Part shown: in pieces, positions 12,401 through 23,285 of the stretch
Numbering within the stretch: position 1 is the stretch's first letter
Layout: each line of letters begins with the position of its first letter
DNA from: Humulus lupulus
Lineage: Eukaryota; Streptophyta; Magnoliopsida; Rosales; Cannabaceae
Assembly (NCBI RefSeq): GCF_963169125.1
Contig: NC_084802.1
Coordinates: forward strand, 117,556,903 to 117,620,902
Direction: 5' to 3'
DNA: 64,000 nucleotides
Notes under the pieces: generated by a model
The model's database searches: none
What the model saw: only the letters and a program-made list of their open reading frames with translations
Told to the model about the DNA's origin: nothing
Position numbers and translations under genes: made by a program

Positions 12401-13863
12401 TGCGTTCTATCAACAAAAGTACCGTCTTATCAGTCAGACTTTTCCCCTTTTTCTTGGCAATCCAAAAGCCACAACACTATCCGAGGTTCTTTCAACTTGA
12501 TTATCACGAATCTATCTTTACTAATTCCATCAAAGGAAGCACCGCCCTTGCGGCTCTAGCACTCATGCTCTATACATCAACCATCAGTTCCTCAAACAAT
12601 ATGGCCCTCTCCGCCATCCACATGCAGACAAAAACTCTTTCCTCAAAGCAGCCCAAATGCCTTAGACTATTCCAGATCTCATGTCCTTAAATGGGTCGCC
12701 ACCAATTCCAGATACATCCATCTGTATAAATTTCCGAAATGAACTATCCAATTCACCAAACCCATTGATCTACGCTGTCGTTACCCCTAACAGTCCAAAC
12801 CAGACTTAAACATTTGCCCGCCTCCACGGTTCTAATCATGTCTTTAAAATCTCTTCTAACCATTCATCATCTAGGTTCTTTCCAACCCATTAAGCCAGTA
12901 CCTCAGCCCGAGTACCAATTCCAGGCATCCCTCTGCCTTAACATTTAACATAACCCTCTAATCAGGATCTCTCATCCTCTTAACCATGGGTGGAATTAAC
13001 TCTGCCCGTCTATTGATAAATCCCTTGTCAGTCCGAATTCTCCTCAAAACCCGAGGATAACACCCTTTAAGCCTTTCATTTAGTACCCTTATCTGACCAT
13101 ACTTCACAGTAAACCAACACTTGTAACCTTACTGTTAAAACATCGGAATCAGCTATTTCCCCAGAGAAATCCGCTGTTCACTTATCCCATCTCGACTAAC
13201 AAACTCCACAGCTTACCCACACACTAGCGACCCTCTGTTGCTGCTTCCAGGGATAACTGGAGGTCTCCACTCCAACTTATATCTAGAAACCCCCTTTTTA
13301 ACACAATATCAGATCCCCAACCCTTCTAGGGACCAACAACTCGAGTTCATCTGCCAAAGCTGACCAAACTCCTGAACTCTGTGGTTCCTACTCTGAACCA
13401 AACCGCATCCAGATCCAAATATCCACATATGTCATGCACACACAAGCATAATTAGGCCAAATCCACAATGTCACACATTTAGCTACCAGATTTAACATCA
13501 CTAAGTATATCCAGGTCTCAACATGCTTCATACAAGCAAATAAACGGATATAACTTATGAATTTAATTCAGAAAATTAACCACATACACTCAATATGTAA
13601 ACCATTATGCCAATATTCATCCATATGCATAATAGTATTATTCAGCAAGCATTAATCTCAACATGCAATAATCAAGGGCCTAGCCCAACAGCATCTCATG
13701 CATATGTCATTTCATTCCTCATGCTCCATATAAATAAGCAGGCAAACAGGGCATTCAAACATATATCCAGTCATGTCAATCATTCATACCAACCAACCCT
13801 GAGTCGAGCTTGTCACTGACAGCGAGCGTACATGTTCGGTCGATCTCCAGAACCAATAAACCT
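9428..13863 (-). other. LARD internal domain, non-coding
   Basis: About 4.4 kb of pyrimidine-rich plus strand (purine-rich sense strand). I searched both strands for the gypsy landmarks seen elsewhere in the window (DSGAT protease motif, FIDD of RT, TDHKSL of RNase H, the integrase motifs) and found none. The scattered ORFs of 60 to 115 codons have no recognisable domain and look like chance. Only the last few tens of bases before the polypurine tract resemble an autonomous gypsy element. Confidence 0.7.
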
Positions 13864-13883
13864 TGGCTCGCTCTGATACCAAG
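13864..13883 (-). other. Primer-binding site, tRNA-iMet type
   Basis: On the minus strand this reads CTTGGTATCAGAGCGAGCCA, a good match to the complement of the plant initiator tRNA-Met 3' end, one base inside the right LTR. It sets the element's orientation as minus. Confidence 0.85.
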
Positions 13884-13884
13884 T

Positions 13885-16211
13885 TGTAACGCCCTACTTC
13901 CTTAGAGCCGTTACTAAGTGAGTTTTTAAGACAAAACAGTGTGCAATGAACTCGCTAACCGAGGTTTTGAACAAAAGTGTGACTAATTAAAAGTTAAGGC
14001 TGTAATCTTTGAAAATGCGCCGTTTCATTAAAACTTCTATCATTAAACATTTGGGATCCCCAAAATAAGGTTTGAAAACTAATTACATCTTGAAATAAGG
14101 TTACAGTTAAGAAATCATAAAAATCATAGATTATTACAGCCATTTTCGAATAAACCCCCAACCAAAGCAGTCGGGCAGGCCAAACATGTACGCGTCGCTT
14201 CACGCTCTCCGTACTCATGGTTGGTTGACTCAGTCATTGCCCTTACCTGCAACACAGAGCACCCGTGAGCCGAAGCCCAGCAAGAAAACTCATGCAGAAC
14301 ATAACATATGCAATGTATACAGTTTATCATAACAGATAATCCATAAATAAACAAGTCAACCATTAGACTAAGCAAACATGGCCATGCCGCCCCAGAGCCT
14401 TACCGAAGCCTGGGGTATCGGTTCTCACCGCGAGGATAACTCATGTATCCCTTGGGTCCCACCCTGAATATAAGCATCCCATGTGCTGTGTGTTACTTTC
14501 GGCCCCACGGCCGCCCCTGCCTACGCCGTACTCGGCCCTTGCCGTTCATTTCATCATAATCACACGTATAGTACATTCAAAATAATCATTCACACACATC
14601 ATGATTCATTTAAGGTTAAACATTTGCACACAACACAATCTGGGGCCATGCCCTGCAATCATCTCATCATGCAACATGCAATATAGGGCCATGCCCGGCA
14701 ATCATACTATGGGCCCACGCCCTATCCTACGGGTGTTATAGTTTTCTTACCCGTATCCCTTGCTTTCCGATGCACTACAGTCACGAGCACGGTCCACTAG
14801 CACGAGCCTCCCCGAAATCCTAGTCACAACACACAAAAGACACTTTTAACAACCTTAAATGAGCTTCCAGGCCAAGTTCTAGTACTCGGAACGTTGAAAT
14901 TCACCAAACATGGTAAAAGACTCAACCCCGAGCACCCTATGTTAAATTCCCAAGCCTAAATTCTCAAAATCCCAAAATCCCTTAAGCGCCGCGGCATGGC
15001 CCAACTATGCCGCGGCATGGCCCCCAAACAGGGCCATAAAATGCCCAGAAACAGGTAAGGGCCGCGGCCCTACAAGGACCATGCCGCGGCCCGCCCTCCA
15101 TCCTCAGCGCATCTTAGCCTTCAAGGGCCGCGGCCCTCCAAGAATCATGCCGCGGCCCGACCCTTCGAACCCAGAAAAACCCACCATTTTAATCTCTAAA
15201 CCTCACCTTAAACCATCCCAAACACATATCTCAATCTCAAAACATCATAACCCAACTCAATAACACAATCATACTCAAAATCCACCCATTTGATCTCAAC
15301 TTAAGAGATCTAAACCCATAAACCAAAACATAAACCAAAGCTTGAAAAAGCTTAAACCATGCTTCAAATTTCACAAATCAAAACATAAATCAAACTTAAT
15401 TATGCATAAATTCCTTACCTTAAGTAGAGAATCCAGCTCTAAGCTTCCTTCATCCTCTAAGTCTCCAATTTCAGCTCCTCCACTCATCTTCTTCTTCTTC
15501 ATGCCCTAACTTTTCTTCTCCTTTTTCTTCTCTTCTAATTTTATCAAAACCCAACATATATGCCAAGCCCAAACCGTGTACCCCTATAACACAGCTCAAA
15601 TTTGTCTAAACCCCTTGCCAAATGACCATTTTACCCTTTCATCAAAACCCTTTGCTAACTAAACCTCAAGGGCACACTAGTCATTTCTCCTATATTGTAA
15701 TTCTACCATTTCCTTCACCTAAACTTGTTACTCACAGCAGTAACTAATGGTTACCCAGGTTACTCAATCACCAATAACCATTACCCGCTAAATCTCAACT
15801 TAACCATAAAATTCCCAAGGTACCCCTAGGCTCCTCCCGAGCCGGGTATAAAATTTCGTTGTGACTTTTAAGTTAATTTTCTCTCTAGGACCGTCTCGGC
15901 ACATGCATCACAACAATAACACCACACTCATGTGGTACAAATCACAGAATACAATTATCACATATATGCCCTCAGCGGGCTAAAATTACCAATTTACCCC
16001 TATCATGCAAACGGGGTCTACATGCATAATTATTTCACCTAACATGCATACTAACCACGTAGTCATGCACCTCAATGTTCAATTAGTCATATAACATGCT
16101 TTAAATCATAACCATGCATTAAACTCATAAAATCACACATAAATTCCATTATGCCCTCCTGGCACGCTAATCAAGGCCCTTAAGCCTTATTAGCGAAATT
16201 GGGTCGTTACA
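13885..16211 (-). repeat. LARD 5' LTR (right copy)
   Basis: 2327 bp, starting TGTAACGCCC on the plus strand and ending GGGTCGTTACA. Nearly identical to 7088-9414. Differences are scattered and mostly transitions (for example CACCCA/CACCCG, GCCTCCT/GCCTCCC, CACTCAC/CACTCAT). Confidence 0.9.
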
Positions 16212-16216
16212 GAGGT

Positions 16217-16315
16217 GGCCAAGGCAGCTCAGGAATAGGAAGCTGTGGCGGCTGGTCAGGTTTCTGAGACGGCCCATCATCGAGGTGGTAGCGAAAGTTC
16301 CTCCGGGTTTTTTCT
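16217..16315 (+). pseudogene. Gag-like coiled-coil fragment, right part
   Basis: Continues the frame cut at 7082: VAKAAQE, an in-frame TAG, then EAVAAGQVSETAHHRGG and a serine-rich end followed by a stop. The single stop and the lost 5' part make it a pseudogene. Confidence 0.4.
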
Positions 16316-18036
16316 TTTCTTTTCTTTGTTTTAACTAAGTAGGCTTGTGTGCCTTTCGTTTACTGGGGCACAAAAAATTTAATGCTCGAGCCCCCGAGCA
16401 GAATTGTAAATACTTTTAATCTTTATTTTAGCTTGCACTTCTTTTATTGCCATTATTGAATCTTTACTACCATGCTAACACTTAGTAATTATGAAATTTG
16501 GTCTTACTGATTTAGCCAGGGTTTAACGCAACTCAACGTAACATAATGCCTCGAGAGTCCGAAACTTCAACTCGTCCATAATTTGAGGGCCTAAAGTCTT
16601 TGAGACTTAGGATTTGTGCTCGAGTCTTGGTGGCTTGAGTGTTTATTGACTTCTCTTAGTATTCAGATAGTTTTAGGCACTTAGTGTTGTCCCCAAGGCT
16701 CGCAGTCATCAGGATTAACTTTAACGCTTTGTTAAATGGAACATTTGACGGTACTACACTCTCAAGTCCCAACAATTCGGGACTCAAGAGGTCTATCGCA
16801 ACATAGGGTTTTAAGTTTTCTATCTCAGTATCAATACTTTCGGCATTTAGTGTTGCTTCCCAAGCTTGTTGTTCTCAGTAGTAACTTTAATGGCGTCCTG
16901 GGTCCTTGAGTCCCAACAACTCAGGCTCTAGGAGGTCAAATTCACTAAGATAATCACTCCCCAAGTGCACTATCCCTGGGTTGTTATTTTGGGTTTTCTG
17001 CCTTACCCCCCGATTACGGTAACTCAGGCCTTTTCCATGTGGAAATCGTGAACTCGTTGTCCCCTACCTCTAAGTACCCAGCCTCTAAGTCCCTCGAGCA
17101 TGCTATTGAGTTTTCTGCCCTTAGGCTAGGCCTCACGACATTCAAGTATTATTACCTTAGATTTTCATTCATATCTCGAGATTAAGCGACTTGTTTTTTA
17201 CTCCTTGGGAGGTAACCTTAAGTCAACATTCGCATTACTTGGATTTCTCATCGTCGTGGAATTTTAGGGTTGTGCCTGAGTATGAACGACTCGGTCTTCC
17301 AATCACCTCTCAAGAATTGGGACCTAGTTTTCATTCCTCGGATGTGTGCTATCCTCGGGTGAATACCTTAGGACTATCCTCGCATTACTTGGATTTTTTC
17401 GACATTGGGGTTTTTCCCAGGTCAATGACTCCTAGTACTAGGAATATCCTTACGGTGCTCTAGTTTTGGAAACTCGAGGCTTTGGGCTCGAGTACGGATG
17501 ACTCAGTCTTCCGTTTGCGTCTTGGTATTTTGGATAGAAGGGTTATTTATTATCATGCAGTGATAATTTTTTCTTTATTATTTTTAATCACGAAAAGCCT
17601 TAGACCCGTTCGGAGAGGCTGAGTTAGTAAGGACTCTTAAATACGCTTCTTTGAATTATCCAAGACTTTCTTGTTCGCATGGATAGTTTGGGTTTTTTGT
17701 ATACCTACAGTTTGATCTATTAGTTATTTTATTGTTTTCGTTAGTTGAGATTTCGGTATGTGTCTCCTTATTTGTTCTAGTAAGTGGGTAGACTTAATAT
17801 TAGTCTGCCCACTTATGAGAACCTTAGTGAGGTGCTGCAAATTTTTTTACGTAAACGAAACATTGAAAATAGTGTAGATTAAATTATATGTATACTACAA
17901 ACTTGAATGGGATAGGTTCTTTACCCTTTTAGAAGTGGAGTGAAAAGGTGGATTAGGACACACACACATAGTCAATTCTACTTAATGATATTTTACTTTT
18001 GTACCATAGATTCCGATTGATAAGAGTTAAAGGGCA
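16316..18036 (+). other. Non-coding tail with degenerate repeats
   Basis: No supported gene. It holds phrases that recur in diverged form: AGTCCCAACAA(T/C)TC at about 16765 and 16910 followed by an AGGAGGTC-like word, and TCGCATTACTTGGATTT at about 17230 and 17378 (about 150 bp apart). Words such as CTCGAG and GACTC are frequent. It may be the 3' untranslated part of the retroelement whose gag end is at 16217. The left terminus of CACTA #1 must lie near the right part, but I could not find a CACTA-type terminus. Confidence 0.4.
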
Positions 18037-18188
18037 ATGAGAAATCGACATGACGATACTTATTGGAATGGTCTCCAAGCCTTCTTGAGAATGGCAAAGG
18101 AACACGTAGACTGCGATGGGAGGATCCCATGTCCATGTGTTATATGTTTGAATGTTAGACTGCAAACTGTGGATACGGTGGAGGCTCA
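18037..18188 (+). pseudogene. CACTA #1 TNP2 transposase, 5' piece
   Basis: Reads from an ATG at 18037 through TYWNGLQAFL and IPCPCVICLN to DTVEAH. This is the transposase-associated N-terminal domain (PF13963 type), whose CPC-x2-C cysteine cluster is typical of TNP2 of En/Spm-CACTA elements. It is cut by the solo LTR at 18189. Removing the LTR and one CTCA copy makes GAG GCT CAT GTC TTT, so the protein continues HVFDWGFQENY at 20502. TNP2 binds the transposon ends and is needed for cut-and-paste movement in the nucleus. Inactive. Confidence 0.8.
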
Positions 18189-20497
18189 TGTAACGACCCA
18201 AATTCGCTAATAAGGCTTAAGGGCCTTGATTAGTGTGCCGGGAGGGCATAATTGGGATTAGTGTGAATATTATTGACTTTAATATGCGCATATGTGATTA
18301 ATGATATTATGTGATAATATGAATATTTATGTGATATATGTGAGAACCACATTATTATGTAGCCAGGTTCATAGAGTGTAACTCGAGACGATCCTAGGGT
18401 CAGATAGCGGGGAAAGTCTCAACGGGACTTAAGATATGACTTTAGACAAGTCAGGGGTATTTTAGGTATCGGATAGTTATTTGAACTATCGGGTCATGAA
18501 AATAAATATATGGAGATATATTTGAGGTTAGGATGTCTAGGCGGGAATATTTGGGAATTTTACCGTTTTGGCCTCGGGGACAGTTCCGGCACCCCGAACC
18601 TTGGGATTAGCTTAACAAGTAAGACAAGAGTTAGGAAGCCTTTAGGGAAAAATAAACCGACCTAATCTCTTACTCAGCTGGTTACTCTCACTCTCACTCT
18701 CAAGAAAAACAAAGGGAACTAAATTAGAAGCACTCAAGGGAATTGGAGATTGGAGTTGAAGAATTGTTAGAAGTTTAGTGAGATTCTAGAGTAAATCTTG
18801 AGGCTTAGCTTAGTGAATAAACCAGGACTGAATCAAGACTAAGGTAAGGGTTTAATCCATCTGTTTTTCTGAAATTCAACCTTAAGCTTTAGCTGGATTA
18901 TTGAGGGTGTTGTTCAATTGATGATTATGGTGGAATTGAGCAGGGGAAATCCTTGGAATCAGCTGAGTTTTGGCTAAGGGAGGAGTTCAATCAAGAAGGT
19001 AAGCTTTGTTTCATGAATTGATGATTTGAGTTTGAGTTTTGACTGGTTATAACAGGGTGTTTGTGTTCTTAGAGTCTCAAGGGTTGGAGGTGAATCTTCT
19101 ATGGTTTATTGAGCTGAATTTTTGTTGAAATTGTGTGGCATGAGTTGGGGATATGTTGGGTTTTGAAGTAGGAAGCTTAGGGGTGGTTTTGGTTGAGGTT
19201 TTAGGCTTTAAAATGATGGGTTTTCTGGGCACGAAGGGAAGGGCCGCGACTCTGTTCTAGAGTGCTGCGACCCTAGGATGAAAAAGGGCCAAGGAGGATC
19301 GGCCATGGGAGGGCGCCGCAAGGACCAAAGCAAGGGCCGCGGTGCGTGTTTTGTTTAAGATGGCGTTGGTTCTATTTTGAGGCAAGGGCCACAGCTAAGC
19401 TTCAAGGGCCGCAACCCTTGGTTGCACACATTAGCTTTTGAGGGTTTTTAGGCACGGGAAAGTGGTCTAGTATGCTTGGGATTGATTTCACCACCGTGCT
19501 TGGTGGAATTTGGAGTCCCGGGAGTCAACTTTGTAACCAGAAACCTATATTCGAGTATTAATTGAACCCTATACTTTGGTTGTGACTAGGTGATAAAGGC
19601 TTAGGCTCGGGAACGGATCGTGCTTGAGGGGCGTTTCTCGTAATTCAATAACCGTACAGACTAAAGGTAAGAAAACTACACCCGGTTGAATATTTGAACG
19701 GGACTAAGGGCTCCCTGATATAAATGATTGAAAGAACGGTATTATGCCATGTAAATTGAAACCAACGGCCTAAGCGAGCCATGGTTAACTTGTGCAATTG
19801 GCACGGCTCGGACACTGGTATCCGAGGACAGCTTATTATGCACTGAGCTCGGTTTAAGCGGGCCGGAGTCAGTGAGTCAAACAGAGGGTGCAGCCTAAGG
19901 TGTCGGCTCTAGTATTTGTGTAAACTGAATGCTATATTTGGCTATAGATGAGATTGTTGAATAATCTAAGTGTGGTTGAAGTTGTTTGTACTTTGAAATA
20001 TGCTTATATTCCATGGATTTGATAATTGAACATGCTTACTAGAATATCTGTGTGAGATTGCTGTATATATTGTGTACGTTGTTTTCTTGCTGGGCCTTGG
20101 CTCACGGGTGTTGCGTGGTGCAGGTAAAGGCAAAGGCAGGGCTGAATAGCCCTGATTAGAGAGCTCTGCAGGGTGAATGTACATGGCAGGCCGCTCAGCC
20201 GCCACGGTTGAGGAGATTACAGAGACATGAGGACCAGAACCTTGTATTTTGCCTTAGTATGGCTAATATTTACTTTTAACCGTTGCATTTTGTAACCAGC
20301 TTTTGAACACTGATGTTTTGGGGATCCCAACTGTAAACTGTTTACAACTTATAAAACGTATTTTTTTTAAGACCAAAATGTCTTTTAACCCTATAACACT
20401 TAAACTAATGACACATTTTTAAATTGATGACTTGATTAACAGGTCTTGCACTTTATAAGTACACAGTGTAGCGGTCCTGGCTATCCAGGGTGTGACA
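18189..20497 (+). mobile_element. Gypsy solo LTR, 2309 bp
   Basis: Starts TGTAACGACCCAAATTCGC and ends TGTGACA. It belongs to the same family as the 3' LTR at 43996-46283. The flanking duplication is CTCA (18185-18188 and 20498-20501); the fifth base differs, so it is either a 4-bp duplication or a mutated 5-bp one. It splits the TNP2 frame exactly at the duplication. It holds the TTGCTGGGCCTTGGCTCA block at about 20088-20135 and GGGGATCCCA near 20322. No internal sequence is left. Confidence 0.9.
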
Positions 20498-20501
20498 CTC
20501 A

Positions 20502-20896
20502 TGTCTTTGATTGGGGTTTTCAAGAAAATTATCGACAGTGTTCCCGATGAGGTAGTCGAGGAGAATGAAGATATAGATTAGATGAGAGACGCCTTTGACA
20601 ATTTTGTATTATCAACAAATGCAGACGAAGTAGATGGTGTGGAAGGCAGCCAAATTGGTCAATATTACGATGAGTTGATCGATGAGATTGAAGTTGAGTT
20701 GTATCCAGGGTGCGATTGGATACCATCCCTAAACTTTTTAACGAAGTTGATGCACATGAAAGTGAGGGGGAAGTGGCCTAACAACTCAATTGATGAATTG
20801 TTAAAGTTACTGAAGTTTACATTAAGCGAAAGATAATAAAATTCTTGCAACACACTATGAGGCTAAAAGAAACTAAGCAAGTTAGGGTTGGGATAC
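20502..20896 (+). pseudogene. CACTA #1 TNP2, second piece
   Basis: Continues TNP2 after the solo LTR. After a frameshift it reads through MRDAFDNFVLS, LYPGCDWIPSLNFLTKLMH and NNSIDELLKLLKFTL, the diagnostic region before the Tnp2 core. Two stops and a frameshift follow, then GLGY, where the next insertion lies. Removing 20897-27860 and one GATAC copy gives GGA TAC CAG TCA, i.e. GLGYQSIHVCKYDC, the expected TNP2 sequence. Confidence 0.85.
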
Positions 20897-21753
20897 TGAT
20901 AACTCTAGAATTTAGAGTTATTTGTCACACTTTTATACTTGATTTTATAAGTAAAGAGTGATGAATTGAGTATTTAGTTGTTGAATTTGAATTAATTTCA
21001 TCTTTGTGTCTTATGTAGTTTAATTTTAAAGTTGAGTATTGTATTCAACTATTTTGTAATTAAATAATAAATTTGTTTTCATTTTCTGTGTAAAAGGAGT
21101 CTAAACTAGTAAGGAAAGAAAAATAAATGAAAAGATGGCAAAAAGAAATTGGTGAATGTTGAAATGTGCAGAATTGCTAAAATGATTGCTGCAGCATTCT
21201 GGAGTTGCATGGACAATTACAACCCAGTTGGAAAAAAAGTCATTGCAAGTTGGCTTTGATAGCTAGCGTGGAGTAGGAAAAGTGCCACATGGGCGTACTT
21301 GTGTCAGGAGAGAGATGGACCAAATGAAAGTGGGCCTAAAAGTGGAAAGAAGGATATGGGCTTTCTAAAAGGGAAAAAGAAGTAAAATATGCCCTAGCAT
21401 ATTTGAGGAGAAATGATTATCGAAGTGGCTGCCATTGTTAGAGCTTAGAGAGCAGAAAGTACAGAAGAAAAGAGAATGAAGAAGAAGAAAATAAGGACAA
21501 CATGGAGTTATTCCCTATCATCTTGAGAATTTGTTCATGTTTTTATCTCTCTCTAACTCTTATATTTTCTGTTTTTGAATATTCATTTTAGTAACCCATG
21601 GATGTTGAATTTGAACTTGGGTTTTGGTTTGCCAAATTAGCTATAAGCTAAACTCTTTGAGACTTGGATCAATAATGAACCCTAAACCATAGTTATGAAG
21701 TTTTAATGCATTATTAAGTGAAATCTCTCTTGGGATATTTGCGGCAATAATGC

Positions 21754-21934
21754 CTATGTAGTTAAGTTTGTTGCACTTAAATGCTTATGTAAAATTTTTG
21801 GCGACAATAATGCCTACCATTAATGTTTTGGTGCAGTCGTTGGTCCCTGAGCCATTAGGGGTATACAGGGTGCACGTGGCACAACCCGATTGGGTTAAAT
21901 TATTAAAATTTAAAACAAAAACAATTAATATTAT
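21754..21934 (+). repeat. MULE left terminal inverted repeat
   Basis: Begins CTATGTAGTTAAGTTTGTT and matches the reverse complement of 27046-27221 with few differences up to AAAACAATTAATATT. A GCGGCAATAATGCC motif just outside the end (21741) repeats the internal GCGACAATAATGCC of the TIR. That extra copy blurs the exact border. Confidence 0.85.
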
Positions 21935-22188
21935 GAGATTAATATTATGAGATTAATAACATATATAACTAATCTAAAACAAAAACAATTAATATTATGA
22001 GATTAATAACATCTCTAACCTAAATTTTTTTTTCTGCAAACCTCACAGTCACAAAACATCCCCAGAAAAGACGATCGGACACCACCTCGATGCTTTCGCC
22101 CTGACCTCACCCTAATGCTCTCCCCCCGACAGTATAGCACTTCAACCCACTAGAAGAGAACTTGTAATTCCTTCGAATTGGGGGTTAG

Positions 22189-22669
22189 GGCACCTTTTGC
22201 AGTAGGTTAAAGGAGATTGAAAAAAATTTCCATTGTCGACCACCAAGGCCAGTGGTAGAAAGAACAACTTGGACAAACAAAAATCCTGGGCGAAGATTCA
22301 AAACATGCAACAAGTATCGGGTAAGATTGGTCTCCATTTGTTTTTGTAATCTAATTCATTGAATAAATGATTATGGGTGTTGACTAGAAAATTTGTATGT
22401 TTGGGTCGACTCAGATTCATCGTGGGTATAATTTCTTTGAATGGATAGACCCTCCCATGTGCCAACGAGCAAAGGTGGTCATCCCAAAACTACTAAGAAA
22501 AATTGGTGACCTTGAAACTGAAATCATATCCCTAAATACGACAATTAACATTGGAAGTCATCGGCAATGCAATGGGGTTCTTCAAATGGATTTGAGACAA
22601 AATCTCACAACCTTCAAAATGTTGGAAGAGAAAGCTGTGAAAGTTGTGCTGAAAGCAGGGGTAGAGTAA
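22189..22669 (+). CDS. GRF-type zinc-finger ORF of the MULE (start not found)
   Basis: Two exons. Exon 1 is open from 22189 to a GTAAG donor at 22321 and reads HCRPPRPVVERTTWTNKN, then PGRRFKTC. A likely acceptor (TCGACTCAG) lies near 22412. Exon 2 reads GYNFFEWIDPPMC, then a Leu/Glu-rich stretch (LLRKIGDLETEIISLN) that looks like a coiled coil. NPGRRF…C…FFEW.D…C is the signature of the GRF zinc finger (PF06839), a nucleic-acid-binding module. The usual first Cys pair is reduced to one Cys and no ATG is in frame upstream, so it may be decayed or have another 5' exon. It is convergent with the transposase, the place where maize MuDR keeps its second gene; common function is only a guess. Confidence 0.6.
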
Positions 22670-23285
22670 ATGATGGAGGTCGAATGTAGTGTTACTACTT
22701 TTTGAATACTTTGTATTTTGCTGTAATTCTATTGGTTGTGGTTATTTGGGCTACAAAATCAAAGTAGAAGTTGTTGGTATTGTTAGTTTATTTTTGGGTA
22801 ATCTTCATGTGCAATATTGGCAATGACAAAGCTATTGCACCCTAGGCATTGATATGTAAGGAATTTTGTTGTAAAATGAAACCTCGAATCAATGTAATCT
22901 ATCTTGGTCTATTTTGAATTCAGTATTCTATGTATTTTGTGAAATAAATATGATCAACAGCTAGTTACATTCATTACCATAAGAGATAGGTACAAAAATA
23001 TATTCCTAAAAAGCCAAATGTATATGATCTGTACATGACCAATATCATGGCCAGCATGACCCTGTCATGACTCAAAAAACAGATATGATCAACAAGTCTA
23101 TATGATCTGTGCAAAAGGTGATTTTTACATGACTCTAAAATGGTAAACATAACACTTTCATAACTCAAAGAACAGCCATCAACCACAACATCCAAATACC
23201 AACTTTGCATAACACATAACAGACACCAAAATACAAGATTCGACCACTAGTTCAAAATAAAATCAAAAGATGAAACTCTTTCCAG

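Larger units (their letters stand above)
7088..16211 (-). mobile_element. Complete LARD-like LTR retroelement
   Basis: A 9.1 kb element on the minus strand with two 2327-bp LTRs, a PBS for tRNA-iMet just inside the right LTR, a polypurine tract just inside the left LTR, and perfect 5-bp target duplications GAGGT at 7083-7087 and 16212-16216. The 4.5 kb interior has no readable gag, protease, RT or integrase on either strand. The LTRs are those of the gypsy family around it. It fits a large retrotransposon derivative that relied on proteins from a relative. The two LTRs differ, by eye, at about two dozen bases and two single-base indels (near 1%), so it is the youngest dated insertion in the window. 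Confidence 0.9.

Noticed and set aside
12346..12690. 114-codon plus-strand ORF in the LARD interior
   Set aside because: No domain, wrong strand for the element and composition like the surrounding non-coding DNA.
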